Shown: piece by piece, positions 26,672-35,703 of the stretch
Layout of the letters: the number at the start of each line of letters is the position of its first letter
How positions within the stretch are numbered: position 1 is the first letter of the stretch
NCBI GenBank assembly: GCA_033763795.1
Contig: JANRJV010000011.1
Span: forward strand, 1 to 64,000
Direction: 5' to 3'
Source: JAEUIV01 sp033763795
GTDB taxonomy: Bacteria; Planctomycetota; Phycisphaerae; Phycisphaerales; UBA1924
Length of the DNA stretch: 64,000 nucleotides
Translations under genes and position numbers: made by a program
The notes under the pieces: model-generated
Seen by the model: only the letters and a program-made list of their open reading frames with translations
Told to the model about the DNA's origin: nothing
Databases searched by the model: none

Positions 26672-28999
26672 ATGAAGTCCGTTTGGATTATGATCGGTCT
26701 GGGTGTCACCGTGGCCGCCGGCGCCGCGGTGTTGTGGCCGGCTCCGCTCCCCGAGCCCGATTCCGCCGAGACAGGCCCCGAAGCCGAGGCCGCCTCCGCC
26801 GCACGCCTCGCCACCCGCGCCGGCACCGCCACCCCCGTCGAGCCACTCGCCGGCCGCAGCACCTTCGCCCCAGTCCCATCCTCGTCGTCCCAGAGCGCCC
26901 CGCGCACCGGCCCCCTCCGCGCCCCGCCGCCCCCGCGCACCAAGCAGAACGACACCCGCGGCCCGATCATCCCCCCCGGCGCCGTCACGCCCCCCCAGGC
27001 AAAGGTCGCCTCGCCCGTCACCCCCAACGGCTCCACCACCACGACGGGCGAAGCCTCCCGCAGAAACCAGCATCGACCCGCCGCCGGCGCCGCCGACCCC
27101 GCCTCCACGCAGCGCGCCGACCTCGAGCGCCGCCGCCAGGAACTCGAAGCCCAGCGCCGCCAGCGCATCGCCGACGCCCAGGCCCGCGGCGCGAACCCCG
27201 CCATCGCAACGCAGATCGCGCAGGGCAACCCCGCCGCCCGCGTCCGCCCCAACCGTTCCCCAGGCGGCTCGGCGGGCCCCGCCGCCCCCGGTGAATCCGC
27301 CGGCAACAGCGGCGGAAACAACAGCAACAACAACGGCCCGCCAACCCTCGCCGACATCATCCGCCAGAACCCGTGGCTCGCCGACTACGCCCCGGGCGGA
27401 AGCCTCTCGGGCGGCAACAACGGCGGCGGCATCATCACCCCCGGCAACCCCTCCGGCGGCAACAACTCCGGCGGCAATAACTCGGGCGGTAACAACTCGG
27501 GCGGCAACAACTCAGGTGGCAACAACTCGGGCGGCGGTTCCGGGGGCGGCTCCGGAGGCGGCGGACCCATCTCGGGCAACCCCATCCCCACCAGGCCCCG
27601 CGCCTCCGCCGTCGCCGTCCGCTGGATCCCCGTCGACAACCGTGCCTGCGCCGCCGACGTCGCCGGCTTCCGCACCAACGACCTCTACCTCCGCGTCGAT
27701 GTCGCCGCCCCCGTGCTCGGCGTCTCCTTCGAAGAGGACCCCCTCACCGCCGTCGGCGGAACGATCTATCAGGACACCGCCGGCCGCGACGACCTCCCGA
27801 CCGCCGCGCAGACCACCGCCGACCCCTGCCTCGCCTTCGACACCTACCTCAACGGCGGCACCTCCTTCTCCCTCCTGGGCGGCGGCACCGCCAACCCCGT
27901 CTTCACGTCCACGCGCATCGCCGGCTCGCTCTTCAACTTCTCGGGAGTCGTCGGCACGCAGGACTCCACCCGCTTCGGCGACTCCGGCTATTACGTCTAC
28001 GTCGGCCGAATCACCGCAAGCAACGCCCTGACCGACCTCGCGGGAACGATCATCGTCCAGACCGGCGTCCCCGGCACCTCCAGCTTCGTCGAGTTCGACG
28101 TGCCCGTCGCCTTCGACCCCACCGTCTGGAACTTCAACTCCAGCTTCGGCAGCCCCGCCGTCGATCCCCCGCCCGGTGACGGCGATGGCGACGGTGACGG
28201 CGACGGCAACGGCGACGGCGACGGTGACGGCAACGGCGATGGCGATGGTGATGGTGACGGCGACGGCGATGGTGACGGCGACGGCGACGGCGATGGTGAC
28301 GGCGACGGTGATGGTGACGGTGACGGCGACGGCGATGGTGACGGCGGAACTCCTCCGCCCCCGCCCCCGCCCCCGCCCCCGCCTCCTCCGCCTCCTCCTC
28401 CGCCCCCCCTCGGCGTCACCGCGACCTGGCTCGCCGTCGACAACGGCGCCTGCGCCGAGCCCGACGAAGAGATCGATCTCGCCGCCTTCCGCACCGCCGA
28501 CCTCTATCTGCGCGTCGACACCGACGCCTCATTGCTCTTCGTCACCGCCACCAGCATCCCGGGCGTCCCCGCCGCGGACGAGCTCGCCGTCTCAGGCGGC
28601 ACCTTCTTCGAGCACACCTACGGCCCCAACACCAACGTCCGCCCCGACGCCACCATCCTCTCCGCCTTCCCCTGCTCACGCTTCGACACCTACTACGCCT
28701 TCGACACCTCGCTCACGCCAACCTCGCGCGTCCCGCTCGTCTTCGCCGACAACAATCCGGTGAAGCTGGGCGGCGTCTGGGCGCAGTTCGTGGGGCAGAA
28801 CCTCTTCGCCGAGCCCGCCGTCGCCGAGCCGCAGCTCTTCCCCAGCGACCCCGCCGGCCGCTACATCCGCATCGCGCGCATCACCGCCACCGCCGGCTCC
28901 GCCGTCTCGGGCACGATCCAGGCCACCATCTCCGTCAGCGGCGTCTCCCAGACCGTCACGGTCATCGTCCCCAACTGCGCCGGCTGCTGGGCCCCCTGA
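26672..28999 (+). CDS. Large exported protein: two homologous domains joined by Gly-Asp and proline linkers
   Basis: A 775-residue protein with an N-terminal hydrophobic segment (VWIMIGLGVTVAAGAAVLW). A long Ala/Pro/Arg-rich region is followed by five SGGNN units and a Gly-Ser linker. Domain A begins VAVRWIPVDNRACAADVAGFRTNDLYLRVD in three blocks. It is followed by a 57-codon Gly-Asp/Asn repeat and 19 prolines. Domain B repeats the start of A (TWLAVDNGACA, FRTADLYLRVD). Gly-Asp repeats often bind calcium, so the linker may be a calcium-responsive spacer, which is inference. No PEP-CTERM tail is seen. No family is recognised; a surface or adhesion role is possible. Confidence 0.75.
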   Translation: MKSVWIMIGLGVTVAAGAAVLWPAPLPEPDSAETGPEAEAASAARLATRAGTATPVEPLAGRSTFAPVPSSSSQSAPRTGPLRAPPPPRTKQNDTRGPIIPPGAVTPPQAKVASPVTPNGSTTTTGEASRRNQHRPAAGAADPASTQRADLERRRQELEAQRRQRIADAQARGANPAIATQIAQGNPAARVRPNRSPGGSAGPAAPGESAGNSGGNNSNNNGPPTLADIIRQNPWLADYAPGGSLSGGNNGGGIITPGNPSGGNNSGGNNSGGNNSGGNNSGGNNSGGGSGGGSGGGGPISGNPIPTRPRASAVAVRWIPVDNRACAADVAGFRTNDLYLRVDVAAPVLGVSFEEDPLTAVGGTIYQDTAGRDDLPTAAQTTADPCLAFDTYLNGGTSFSLLGGGTANPVFTSTRIAGSLFNFSGVVGTQDSTRFGDSGYYVYVGRITASNALTDLAGTIIVQTGVPGTSSFVEFDVPVAFDPTVWNFNSSFGSPAVDPPPGDGDGDGDGDGNGDGDGDGNGDGDGDGDGDGDGDGDGDGDGDGDGDGDGDGDGDGDGGTPPPPPPPPPPPPPPPPPPPLGVTATWLAVDNGACAEPDEEIDLAAFRTADLYLRVDTDASLLFVTATSIPGVPAADELAVSGGTFFEHTYGPNTNVRPDATILSAFPCSRFDTYYAFDTSLTPTSRVPLVFADNNPVKLGGVWAQFVGQNLFAEPAVAEPQLFPSDPAGRYIRIARITATAGSAVSGTIQATISVSGVSQTVTVIVPNCAGCWAP
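27452..27526 (+). repeat. Five-copy 15-base repeat encoding SGGNN
   Basis: Five tandem in-frame units of tcnggcggcaayaac, with small third-position changes, inside the secreted repeat protein. Confidence 0.85.
28175..28345 (+). repeat. Gly-Asp/Asn dipeptide repeat tract
   Basis: 171 bases (57 codons) of alternating Gly and Asp codons, with Asn replacing Asp twice early in the tract. Gly alternates GGC/GGT and Asp GAC/GAT, so the DNA is a degenerate six-base repeat likely to vary in copy number without breaking the frame. Confidence 0.9.
28352..28408 (+). repeat. Nineteen-proline tract
   Basis: 57 bases of CCG/CCC/CCT codons giving 19 consecutive prolines straight after the Gly-Asp tract; a stiff spacer before the second domain. 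Confidence 0.9.
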
Positions 29000-29021
29000 G
29001 CCAACCACCGCGCGGCAAGCA

Positions 29022-29543
29022 ATGACTGCACAGTCGCACCGTACACCGGTCCGCCGACGCTATTTCGCTGTGACGTGGGCGCTTTTGCTTCTGTCCGTCG
29101 GTCTGTACATCTGTCGCGAAGACCTTCGCGTCTACTACTACACTCGCCATCGCGGCGCCGATCTGATAAGAGAAGCATCCATCCGGGCCGCGCTCCTGCG
29201 CGAGATCGCCGCGGCATGCGTCGCATACCGAACGAAGTTCAACCAGCCGCCCGGATCGGTCAATGATCTGGAGCTGGTATCGCCGGGCATTCAAGCAAAG
29301 ATCAACGCCCCGATCACGTGGGCTCTCTACGGCCGGTACAAGATTCGGTTTGATACGTTGCAATCGGAAGGCCTTGAGATCTTCGTTGATGACCCCGGGT
29401 ACGACTGGCCCGGCGATCCCGCGGTCGGAGGGGTAATGTCCCCCGCGGTCGAACGCTTCCGAGTCGTTCTGGGCAACGATCTCAATGTTGGTCCGCGCGA
29501 CAGCATCCTCGAGCGAATGACGGTCACGAGGACGAACCCCTAG
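29022..29543 (+). CDS. Hypothetical membrane-anchored protein, lower GC
   Basis: A 173-residue protein with one N-terminal transmembrane helix (RYFAVTWALLLLSVGLYIC) after a short basic leader, then a mostly helical section (ASIRAALLREIAAACVAYRTKF) and a beta-rich C-terminus (IRFDTLQSEGLEIFVDDPGYDW). It loosely recalls pilin-like or general-secretion minor proteins, but I cannot assign a family. Codon use is clearly less GC-rich than in both neighbours, with many A/T third positions. That suggests later acquisition or relaxed selection. No ribosome site is evident before the ATG at 29022. Confidence 0.55.
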   Translation: MTAQSHRTPVRRRYFAVTWALLLLSVGLYICREDLRVYYYTRHRGADLIREASIRAALLREIAAACVAYRTKFNQPPGSVNDLELVSPGIQAKINAPITWALYGRYKIRFDTLQSEGLEIFVDDPGYDWPGDPAVGGVMSPAVERFRVVLGNDLNVGPRDSILERMTVTRTNP

Positions 29544-29584
29544 ATCTTCGCCCACCGCCCGGCAACGCCCGACGCACACGCCAC

Positions 29585-29590
29585 TACAAT
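29585..29590 (+). promoter_or_regulatory. -10 box for the tricorn gene
   Basis: TACAAT, 32 bases before the ATG at 29623, which has its own GAAGGAG ribosome site; this gene has a normal leader. No clear -35 box. Confidence 0.4.
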
Positions 29591-29622
29591 CGCGGCTTCA
29601 TCCACCGAAGGAGCCGCGCCTC

Positions 29623-32600
29623 ATGTCCATCGGAACGTCACTCGCCGCATCGCTCGCCCTGACCGCCGCCGCACTCGCCGCCGACGTCTCCTACCCCAGC
29701 GGGCGCATGCTCCAGTTCCCGGATGTCTCCGCCCGCGAGATCGTCTTCGCCTACGCCAACGACGTCTGGGTCGTCCCGCGCGAGGGCGGCCTCGCCCGGC
29801 CCCTCGCCGCCCCGCCCGGACGAGAGACCTTCCCCAAGTTCAGCCCCGACGGCGCCTCCATCGCCTTCATCGGAAACTACGACGGCAACCGCGACGTCTA
29901 CGTCGTCCCCTCCGTCGGCGGCGCACTCACGCGCCTGACCTTCCACCCCGACGACGAGATCATCAGCGACTGGACCGAGGACGGCCGCGTCATCTACTAC
30001 AGCAACGCCCAGTCCGGCCTCGCACGCCAGGACCACATCTACACCATCGCTCCCCAGGGCGGCGCACCCGCAAGGCTCCCCGTGCCCTACGGCACCACGG
30101 GCTCCATCTCCCCGGACGGAACCTGGCTCGCTTACACCCCCAGCACCCACGACTTCCGAACCTGGAAGCGCTACCGCGGCGGCTGGGCACAGGACATCTG
30201 GCTCTTCAACCTCAAGGACTCCTCCGCCAAGCGCATCTCCACCTGGGAAGGCACCGACACCATCCCCATGTGGGCCCCCGGCTCCCCCGACAAGCTCTAC
30301 TTCCTCTCCGACGAAGGCCCCTCGCACCGCCTCAACATCTGGTCGCACGACCTCCGCACCAACACCCGCCAGCAGGTCACTGATTTCGCCGACTTCGACG
30401 TCAAGTGGCCCTCCATGGGCCCGGGCCCCGCGGGCAAGGGCGAGATCGTCTTCCAGCTCGGCAGCCAGCTCATGCTCCTCGACCTCGCCACGCAGAAGTC
30501 CCGCGCCGTCGAGATCATGGTCCCCGGCGCACGCCCCGCGCTTCGGCCCCAGGCGGTCGACGCCTCCAAGTTCATCCAGAACACCAGCATCTCCCCCTCG
30601 GGCAAGCGACTCGCCGTCGAGGCCCGCGGCGACATCTGGACCCTCCCCGCCGAGGAAGGCGTCACCCGCAACCTCACCCGCACCAGCGGCGTCGCCGAGC
30701 GCGACCCGCTCTTCTCACCCAGCGGCAAGCACATCGCCTTCGTCTCAGATCAGACCGGCGAGTACGAGCTCTATCTCGTCGACGCCGAAGGCAAGCGACC
30801 GCCCGTCCAGCTCACCACCGACGGCGCCGCCTACCGCTACATGCGCAGCTGGTCCCCCGACTCGCGCCACATCGCCTTCACCGACAAGACCGGCGCCATC
30901 TACGTCCACTCCCTCGCCGGGCCCGACTTCGATCAGCCGGGCTCGACCAGGCTCGTCGCGCGCGACCCGTGGTCGAACCAGAACGCCATCAACTGGTCGC
31001 ACGATTCGTCCTGGCTCGCCCTCGTCCTGGGCGCGGAGAACACGCAGTCGGTCATCTGGCTCTACAACGTCGCCAGGGGCGAGCTCACCCAGGCCACCGC
31101 CGACATGTTCAACTCCGACTACCCCGCCTTCGACCGCAAGGGCGACTGGCTCTACTTCGCCACCAGCCGATCCTTCGAGCCCACATACTCCGACCTCGAC
31201 AGCACCTGGGTCTACCGCGACGGCCAGGTGCTGATGGCGATCCCCCTCCGCCCCGACGTCAAGAACCCGCTCCTCCCCCGCAGCGACGAGGAGGGCGATG
31301 ACAAGAAGAACGACGCCGGGAAGGCCGACGCCTCCCGCCCGGCCTTCGTGGGCGTCTGGCGCGGCGAGCTCAAGCGCGAGAACGCCGAGCCCCACACCTT
31401 CGTCCTCCGCCTCACCGCCGCCGACGACGGCTCAGTCGTCGGCACCGCCGAAGCGATGGGAGACTCCTTCGATCTCGCCACTCCCGCCTTCGACAAGCAG
31501 GACGCGCAGCTCACCTTCAGCGTGAACGCGGGCGACCTCACCTACACCGTCAAGGCAAAGCTCGACGGCTCCACCCTCACCGGCGACTGGACCTGCAGCG
31601 ACGGCTCCTCGGGAACGCTCACCGCCAAGCGCGACGCCGACCCCATCGCCATCGACCTCGGCGCCGCGGGCGACCTCGCACTCGAACGCCGTGCCATCCA
31701 GCTCCCCGTCAAGTCCGGCACCTTCGGCGGCCTCGCCGTCAACGACTCGGGAAAGCTCATCTTTATGCGCATCAACGAGGGCGACGATGACGGCCCCGGG
31801 CCCTCGGGCGACATCAAGATCTACGACTTCGCCTCCGACGAACGCAAAAAGGAGGAGAAGACCGTCCTCGAAGGCGCCCGCTCCTTCGAGATGACCGCCG
31901 ACGGCAAGAAGCTCCTCGTCCGCAAGGGCGAAGACCGAGGCGTCATCGACGCCGCCCCCGACCAGAAGCTCGAGAAGAAGGTCCCGCTCTCAGGCATGAG
32001 CGTCGTCGTCGATCCCCGCGCCGAGTGGCGGCAGATGTTCAACGACCTCTGGCGCATCTTCCGCGACTACTTCTACGAGCCCGGCATGCACAACGTCGAC
32101 TGGGCCGCCCAGAAGCAGATCTACGGCCGCCTCGTCGATGACTGCGCCACCCGCGACGACCTCACGTTCATCCTTGCCGAGATGATCAGCGAGCTGAACG
32201 TGGGCCACGCCTACTACCGCCCGGGAGACCAGGACACCGGACCCTCCACCCCCGTCGGCCTCCTCGGCGCCGACTTCGAGCTCGTCACCACCGAAGGAAT
32301 CACCGCCTACCGCATCGCCCGCATCGTCGGCGGCGCCGCGTGGGATCCCGACGGCCGCTCGCCCCTCGCCGAGCCCGGCGTCGACGCCCGCAACGGACAG
32401 TTCATCCTCGCCGTCAACGGCGCACCCATTGACGTCTCCCGCGACATCCACGCCGCCCTCATCGGCGCCGCCGGCAAGCCCACCTCCATCACGCTCTCCG
32501 ACAAGCCCTTCATCGACGACTCCGCCCGCACCGTCATCGTCAAGCCCCTCGCCAGCGAGACCATGCTCCGCATGCGCGCCTGGATCGAGGCCAACCGCCG

Positions 32601-33276
32601 CTACGTCGCCGAAAAATCCGGCGGCAAGGTCGGCTACGTCTACGTCGTCAACACCCAGGTCCCCGGACAGTCCGACCTCGTCCGGCAGTTCTACGGCCAG
32701 CGCCACATGCCCGCCCTCATCATCGACGACCGATGGAACGGCGGCGGCCAGATCCCCACCCGGTTCATCGAGCTCCTCAACCGCCCGCGAACCAACTACT
32801 GGGCACGCCGCGACGGCAAGGACTGGGCATGGCCCCCCGATTCCCACCAGGGACCCAAGGCCATGCTCATCAACGGCCTCTCCGCTTCGGGCGGCGACAT
32901 GTTCCCAGCCCTCTTCCGACAGACAGGACTCGGAATACTCATCGGAACCCGCACATGGGGCGGACTCGTCGGCATCTCGGGCAACCCGTCGCTCATCGAC
33001 GGCACCGCCCCCAACGTCCCTACCTTTGGCTACTACCAGACCGACGGCACGTGGGGCATCGAGGGCCACGGCGTCGACCCCGACGTCGAAGTCCTCGATG
33101 ATCCCTCCAAGATGATCCCGCCCGCCGGCGCAGGCCCCGACGCCGTCGCCGACCCGCAGCTCCAGGCCGCCGTCGACCACCTGCTCCGCGAGATCGAGAC
33201 CAGCGGCTATCGCCCGCCCGCTCGCCCCAAGGGCCCGGACCGCCGCGGCATGGGCATCGCCCCCGAAGACAAGTAA
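29623..33276 (+). CDS. Tricorn protease homologue (S41 family)
   Basis: A 1217-residue peptidase that cleaves oligopeptides. A signal peptide (SLAASLALTAAALAA) indicates export, as in many bacterial homologues. Two beta-propellers follow (repeated FSPDGASIAFIGNYDGNRD and WSPDSRHIAFTDKTGAIYVHS blades), then a PDZ region (around EPGVDARNGQFILAVNG) and the S41 core. The catalytic histidine is in ELNVGHAYY and the serine in SASGGDMFP (about S1089). Archaeal tricorn has Asp after the serine; here it is Gly, so side-chain preference may differ. Residues about 570-670 form an extra beta-barrel-like insertion (FVGVWRGEL to LTGDWTC) absent from classical tricorn. GAAGGAG ribosome site. Confidence 0.88.
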   Translation: MSIGTSLAASLALTAAALAADVSYPSGRMLQFPDVSAREIVFAYANDVWVVPREGGLARPLAAPPGRETFPKFSPDGASIAFIGNYDGNRDVYVVPSVGGALTRLTFHPDDEIISDWTEDGRVIYYSNAQSGLARQDHIYTIAPQGGAPARLPVPYGTTGSISPDGTWLAYTPSTHDFRTWKRYRGGWAQDIWLFNLKDSSAKRISTWEGTDTIPMWAPGSPDKLYFLSDEGPSHRLNIWSHDLRTNTRQQVTDFADFDVKWPSMGPGPAGKGEIVFQLGSQLMLLDLATQKSRAVEIMVPGARPALRPQAVDASKFIQNTSISPSGKRLAVEARGDIWTLPAEEGVTRNLTRTSGVAERDPLFSPSGKHIAFVSDQTGEYELYLVDAEGKRPPVQLTTDGAAYRYMRSWSPDSRHIAFTDKTGAIYVHSLAGPDFDQPGSTRLVARDPWSNQNAINWSHDSSWLALVLGAENTQSVIWLYNVARGELTQATADMFNSDYPAFDRKGDWLYFATSRSFEPTYSDLDSTWVYRDGQVLMAIPLRPDVKNPLLPRSDEEGDDKKNDAGKADASRPAFVGVWRGELKRENAEPHTFVLRLTAADDGSVVGTAEAMGDSFDLATPAFDKQDAQLTFSVNAGDLTYTVKAKLDGSTLTGDWTCSDGSSGTLTAKRDADPIAIDLGAAGDLALERRAIQLPVKSGTFGGLAVNDSGKLIFMRINEGDDDGPGPSGDIKIYDFASDERKKEEKTVLEGARSFEMTADGKKLLVRKGEDRGVIDAAPDQKLEKKVPLSGMSVVVDPRAEWRQMFNDLWRIFRDYFYEPGMHNVDWAAQKQIYGRLVDDCATRDDLTFILAEMISELNVGHAYYRPGDQDTGPSTPVGLLGADFELVTTEGITAYRIARIVGGAAWDPDGRSPLAEPGVDARNGQFILAVNGAPIDVSRDIHAALIGAAGKPTSITLSDKPFIDDSARTVIVKPLASETMLRMRAWIEANRRYVAEKSGGKVGYVYVVNTQVPGQSDLVRQFYGQRHMPALIIDDRWNGGGQIPTRFIELLNRPRTNYWARRDGKDWAWPPDSHQGPKAMLINGLSASGGDMFPALFRQTGLGILIGTRTWGGLVGISGNPSLIDGTAPNVPTFGYYQTDGTWGIEGHGVDPDVEVLDDPSKMIPPAGAGPDAVADPQLQAAVDHLLREIETSGYRPPARPKGPDRRGMGIAPEDK

Positions 33277-33392
33277 TCCGCGCCAGGCCTCGCCGCGGTC
33301 CCCGCGTCCATCACACCAGTGAGCGTCCCTCACGCGGCTCTGTCGCCGCGCGCCCGCCCGCCGCGCGCCGTCGCACAGCGCCCGCCCCGCGC

Positions 33393-34547
33393 TCACTTCG
33401 GCGATACGCGGATCAGCTTGCCGTCGGCTTCGTCGGTCACGACGTAGATCATGCCGTCGGGCCCCTCGCGGACATCGCGCACGCGCGACTGGATCGCGAT
33501 CGACTCCTGCCGGCCGATGTTCCCCGACGCATCGATATCGATCCGCCGGATCTCCCGAGTCATCAGCCCGCCCGCGAAGATATCCCCCTTCCACTGCGGG
33601 AACGCCTCGCCCGAATACACCATCAGCCCCGACGCCGCCAGCACGGGCGTCCAAACGATCTTCGGATCTTCCATGCCCGGCAGCGACGTCTTCTGGCTCA
33701 CGCGCGGCCCGTGATATTCCCGCCCGTACGTCGCCAGAGGCCAACCGTAGTTCTTCCCGGGCTCGATCAGGTTCAGCTCGTCCCCGCCCAGCGGGCCGTG
33801 CTCCGTCGCCCACACCCGGCCGCTCGCCCGATCGAGCGCCAGCCCCTGAATGTTGCGGTGCCCGTAGCTGTACACCTCCGCCAGCGCCCCGCCCCGATCC
33901 GCGAACGGATTGCCCGCGAAGGCGCCCCCCTCGGGCCGCAGCCGCACGATCTTGCCCAGGTGCGACCCCACGTCCTGCGCCTGGTCGCGATAGTTGAACC
34001 CGTCGCCCAACCCGACCAGCAGCGAGCCGTCCGGCATGAACTGCATCCGCGAACCGAAGTGCAGCCCGCCCCGCTTGTGAGGCGTCACGTCGAACACGAC
34101 CTCCAGGTCGCTCAGCGTCGACCCGTCGAACCTCGCCCGCGCCACGCGCGTGTTGTTCTTCTCGACCGTCCCGTGCGCGTAGGTCAGGTACACCAGCCGC
34201 GTCCGCGCAAAGTCCGGGTCGAGCGCGATGTCCAGCAGCCCGCCCTGCCGCGACGCCAGCACCGGGGGCACGCCGCCGATCGGCTCGCCCCTGAGCGCCC
34301 CGTCCTTGAACAGCCGGATCCGGCCCGGCCGCTCCGTGATCAGGATGCCCTCATCCCCGGGCAGGAACGCCAGCCCCCACGGATGCTCCAGCCCGCCCGC
34401 CAGCACCGTCATCGTCCATCCCTGCGCCGCCGGCGCCAGCCCGCTCAGCGCCACGGGCCCCTCATCGATGGGCTGGCAGCTCGCCGCCCCGCTCAGCAGC
34501 AACACTCCCGCCGTGCCCGACACGCCGCGCTTGATCAGCCTCATCAT
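33393..34547 (-). CDS. PQQ-dependent sugar dehydrogenase (soluble aldose dehydrogenase type)
   Basis: A 384-residue six-bladed beta-propeller of the glucose/sorbosone dehydrogenase family: LEHPWGLAFLPGDEGILITER, GGVPPVLASRQGGLLDIALDPDF, FGSRMQFMPDGSLLVGLGD, SYGHRNIQGLALD and HGPLGGDELNLIEPGKNYGWP. These carry the conserved histidine, arginine and calcium-site residues of the family. An N-terminal segment GVSGTAGVLLLSGAASC is a signal peptide that may end in a lipidated cysteine. Start ATGATG at 34547/34544 has a GAGGAG site. It lies 37 bases downstream of purC and converges on the tricorn gene. The cofactor is inferred from the family. Confidence 0.88.
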   Translation of the reverse strand: MMRLIKRGVSGTAGVLLLSGAASCQPIDEGPVALSGLAPAAQGWTMTVLAGGLEHPWGLAFLPGDEGILITERPGRIRLFKDGALRGEPIGGVPPVLASRQGGLLDIALDPDFARTRLVYLTYAHGTVEKNNTRVARARFDGSTLSDLEVVFDVTPHKRGGLHFGSRMQFMPDGSLLVGLGDGFNYRDQAQDVGSHLGKIVRLRPEGGAFAGNPFADRGGALAEVYSYGHRNIQGLALDRASGRVWATEHGPLGGDELNLIEPGKNYGWPLATYGREYHGPRVSQKTSLPGMEDPKIVWTPVLAASGLMVYSGEAFPQWKGDIFAGGLMTREIRRIDIDASGNIGRQESIAIQSRVRDVREGPDGMIYVVTDEADGKLIRVSPK

Positions 34548-34584
34548 CTTCAGCTCGCTCCTCGGAAAGCCGCCGCCCGGCGGG

Positions 34585-35568
34585 TCAGCCGAACAGCCGC
34601 CGCCGCACTTCTTCATAGCGCCCCCGCGTCCCCTCGACAACGTCGGCGGGCAGCTCGGGCCCCGGCGCCGCCTTGTTCCATTGCCCACGCGCCGTGAGAC
34701 CGTTCAGATACTCCCGCAGAAACTGTTTGTCGAACGACGCCTGCTCGCCCCCGGGCTTCCACTTCGCCGCGTCCCAGTACCGCGACGAATCGGGCGTCAG
34801 CGCCTCGTCCACAAGGATCGGCTCCGCCGCACCCTCCTCGAACCCGAACTCGAACTTCGTATCCGCCAGGATCAGCCCGCGCTCCGCCGCGTACGCGTGC
34901 GCCGCGCCGTAGATCGACAGCGTCATCGACCGCAGCCGCTCCATCAGCGCCGCGCCCGTCAGCCCGGACCCCAGGGCCCCGCCCTGCCTCTTCAGCCACT
35001 CGTCCGCCACCCCGCACGCCCGCGCAAAGTCGATGTTCTCATCGTGCCGGCCCATCTCTTCCTTCGTCGCAGGAGTGAAGATCGGTTCAGGCAGCCGGTC
35101 GCCCCGCACCAGCCCCCGCGGCAGCGCCACGCCGCACACCGTCCCGCTCGCCTGATACTCCCCCCATCCCGACCCGTCGAGATACCCCCGCGCCACGCAC
35201 TCGACCGGCACCACCCGGCAACGCCGCGCGATCATGATCCGCCCCGCAAGCGCCCGCGCCGCACCGGCGTCCAGAGCCGGCGACCCCGCGCCGATCAGCT
35301 CTCGCTCATCCGTCGACAGCAGGTGCGTCCGCGCCAGCCCCAGCCTCTCGATCATCCCGAACCACCGCACCGAGACGTCCGTCAGCAGCACACCCTTGCC
35401 CGACACGGGCGTCGGCATAATCACGTCGAACGCCGAGATCCGGTCCGTCGCCACAATCAGCAGCCGGCCCGCCCCGCCACCCGCCCCGGGCAGCTCGTAC
35501 ACATCGCGCACCTTCCCGCTGCGGCGCCCCGGAAGGGGCAGTCGTGTCTCGGCGATCGTGGGGCTCAC
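34585..35568 (-). CDS. purC: Phosphoribosylaminoimidazole-succinocarboxamide synthase
   Basis: Joins aspartate to CAIR with ATP in purine synthesis. From the GTG at 35568 the 327-residue protein begins MSPTIAETRLPLPGRRSGKVRDVYE, the family start, and continues with ATDRISAFDVIMPTPV, ECVARGYLDGSGWGEYQ, DTKFEFGFE and PDSSRYWDAAKW. The open frame runs upstream into the divergent gene but without conservation. TATTCT lies six bases before the GTG. It is slightly longer than the classic 240-residue bacterial enzyme, as in the 300-residue branch. Confidence 0.95.
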   Translation of the reverse strand: MSPTIAETRLPLPGRRSGKVRDVYELPGAGGGAGRLLIVATDRISAFDVIMPTPVSGKGVLLTDVSVRWFGMIERLGLARTHLLSTDERELIGAGSPALDAGAARALAGRIMIARRCRVVPVECVARGYLDGSGWGEYQASGTVCGVALPRGLVRGDRLPEPIFTPATKEEMGRHDENIDFARACGVADEWLKRQGGALGSGLTGAALMERLRSMTLSIYGAAHAYAAERGLILADTKFEFGFEEGAAEPILVDEALTPDSSRYWDAAKWKPGGEQASFDKQFLREYLNGLTARGQWNKAAPGPELPADVVEGTRGRYEEVRRRLFG

Positions 35569-35574
35569 CTCCGG

Positions 35575-35580
35575 AGAATA
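35575..35580 (-). promoter_or_regulatory. Leaderless -10 box for purC
   Basis: TATTCT on the minus strand, six bases before the GTG at 35568. An AGG run overlaps the start itself and is too close to act as a ribosome site. Confidence 0.45.
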
Positions 35581-35703
35581 CCCGCGGCCGGGCCCCGCGA
35601 CCGACCACGCCGATTTGCCAAAGTGCGCCCCGCCGGGACAATGACCCCCGAGGGTCCCGGAGGGCCCGACGGGCCTGTGCGTCCTGCGAGAAGCTGTCCC
35701 GCG

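Noticed and set aside
27452..28408. CRISPR-like repeat array
   Set aside because: The repeats are in-frame protein linkers (SGGNN, Gly-Asp, Pro) with no unique spacers and no cas genes nearby.
33319..33333. Terminator between the tricorn and sugar-dehydrogenase genes
   Set aside because: The GTGAG/CTCAC stem is only five bases with no T run; too weak to call.
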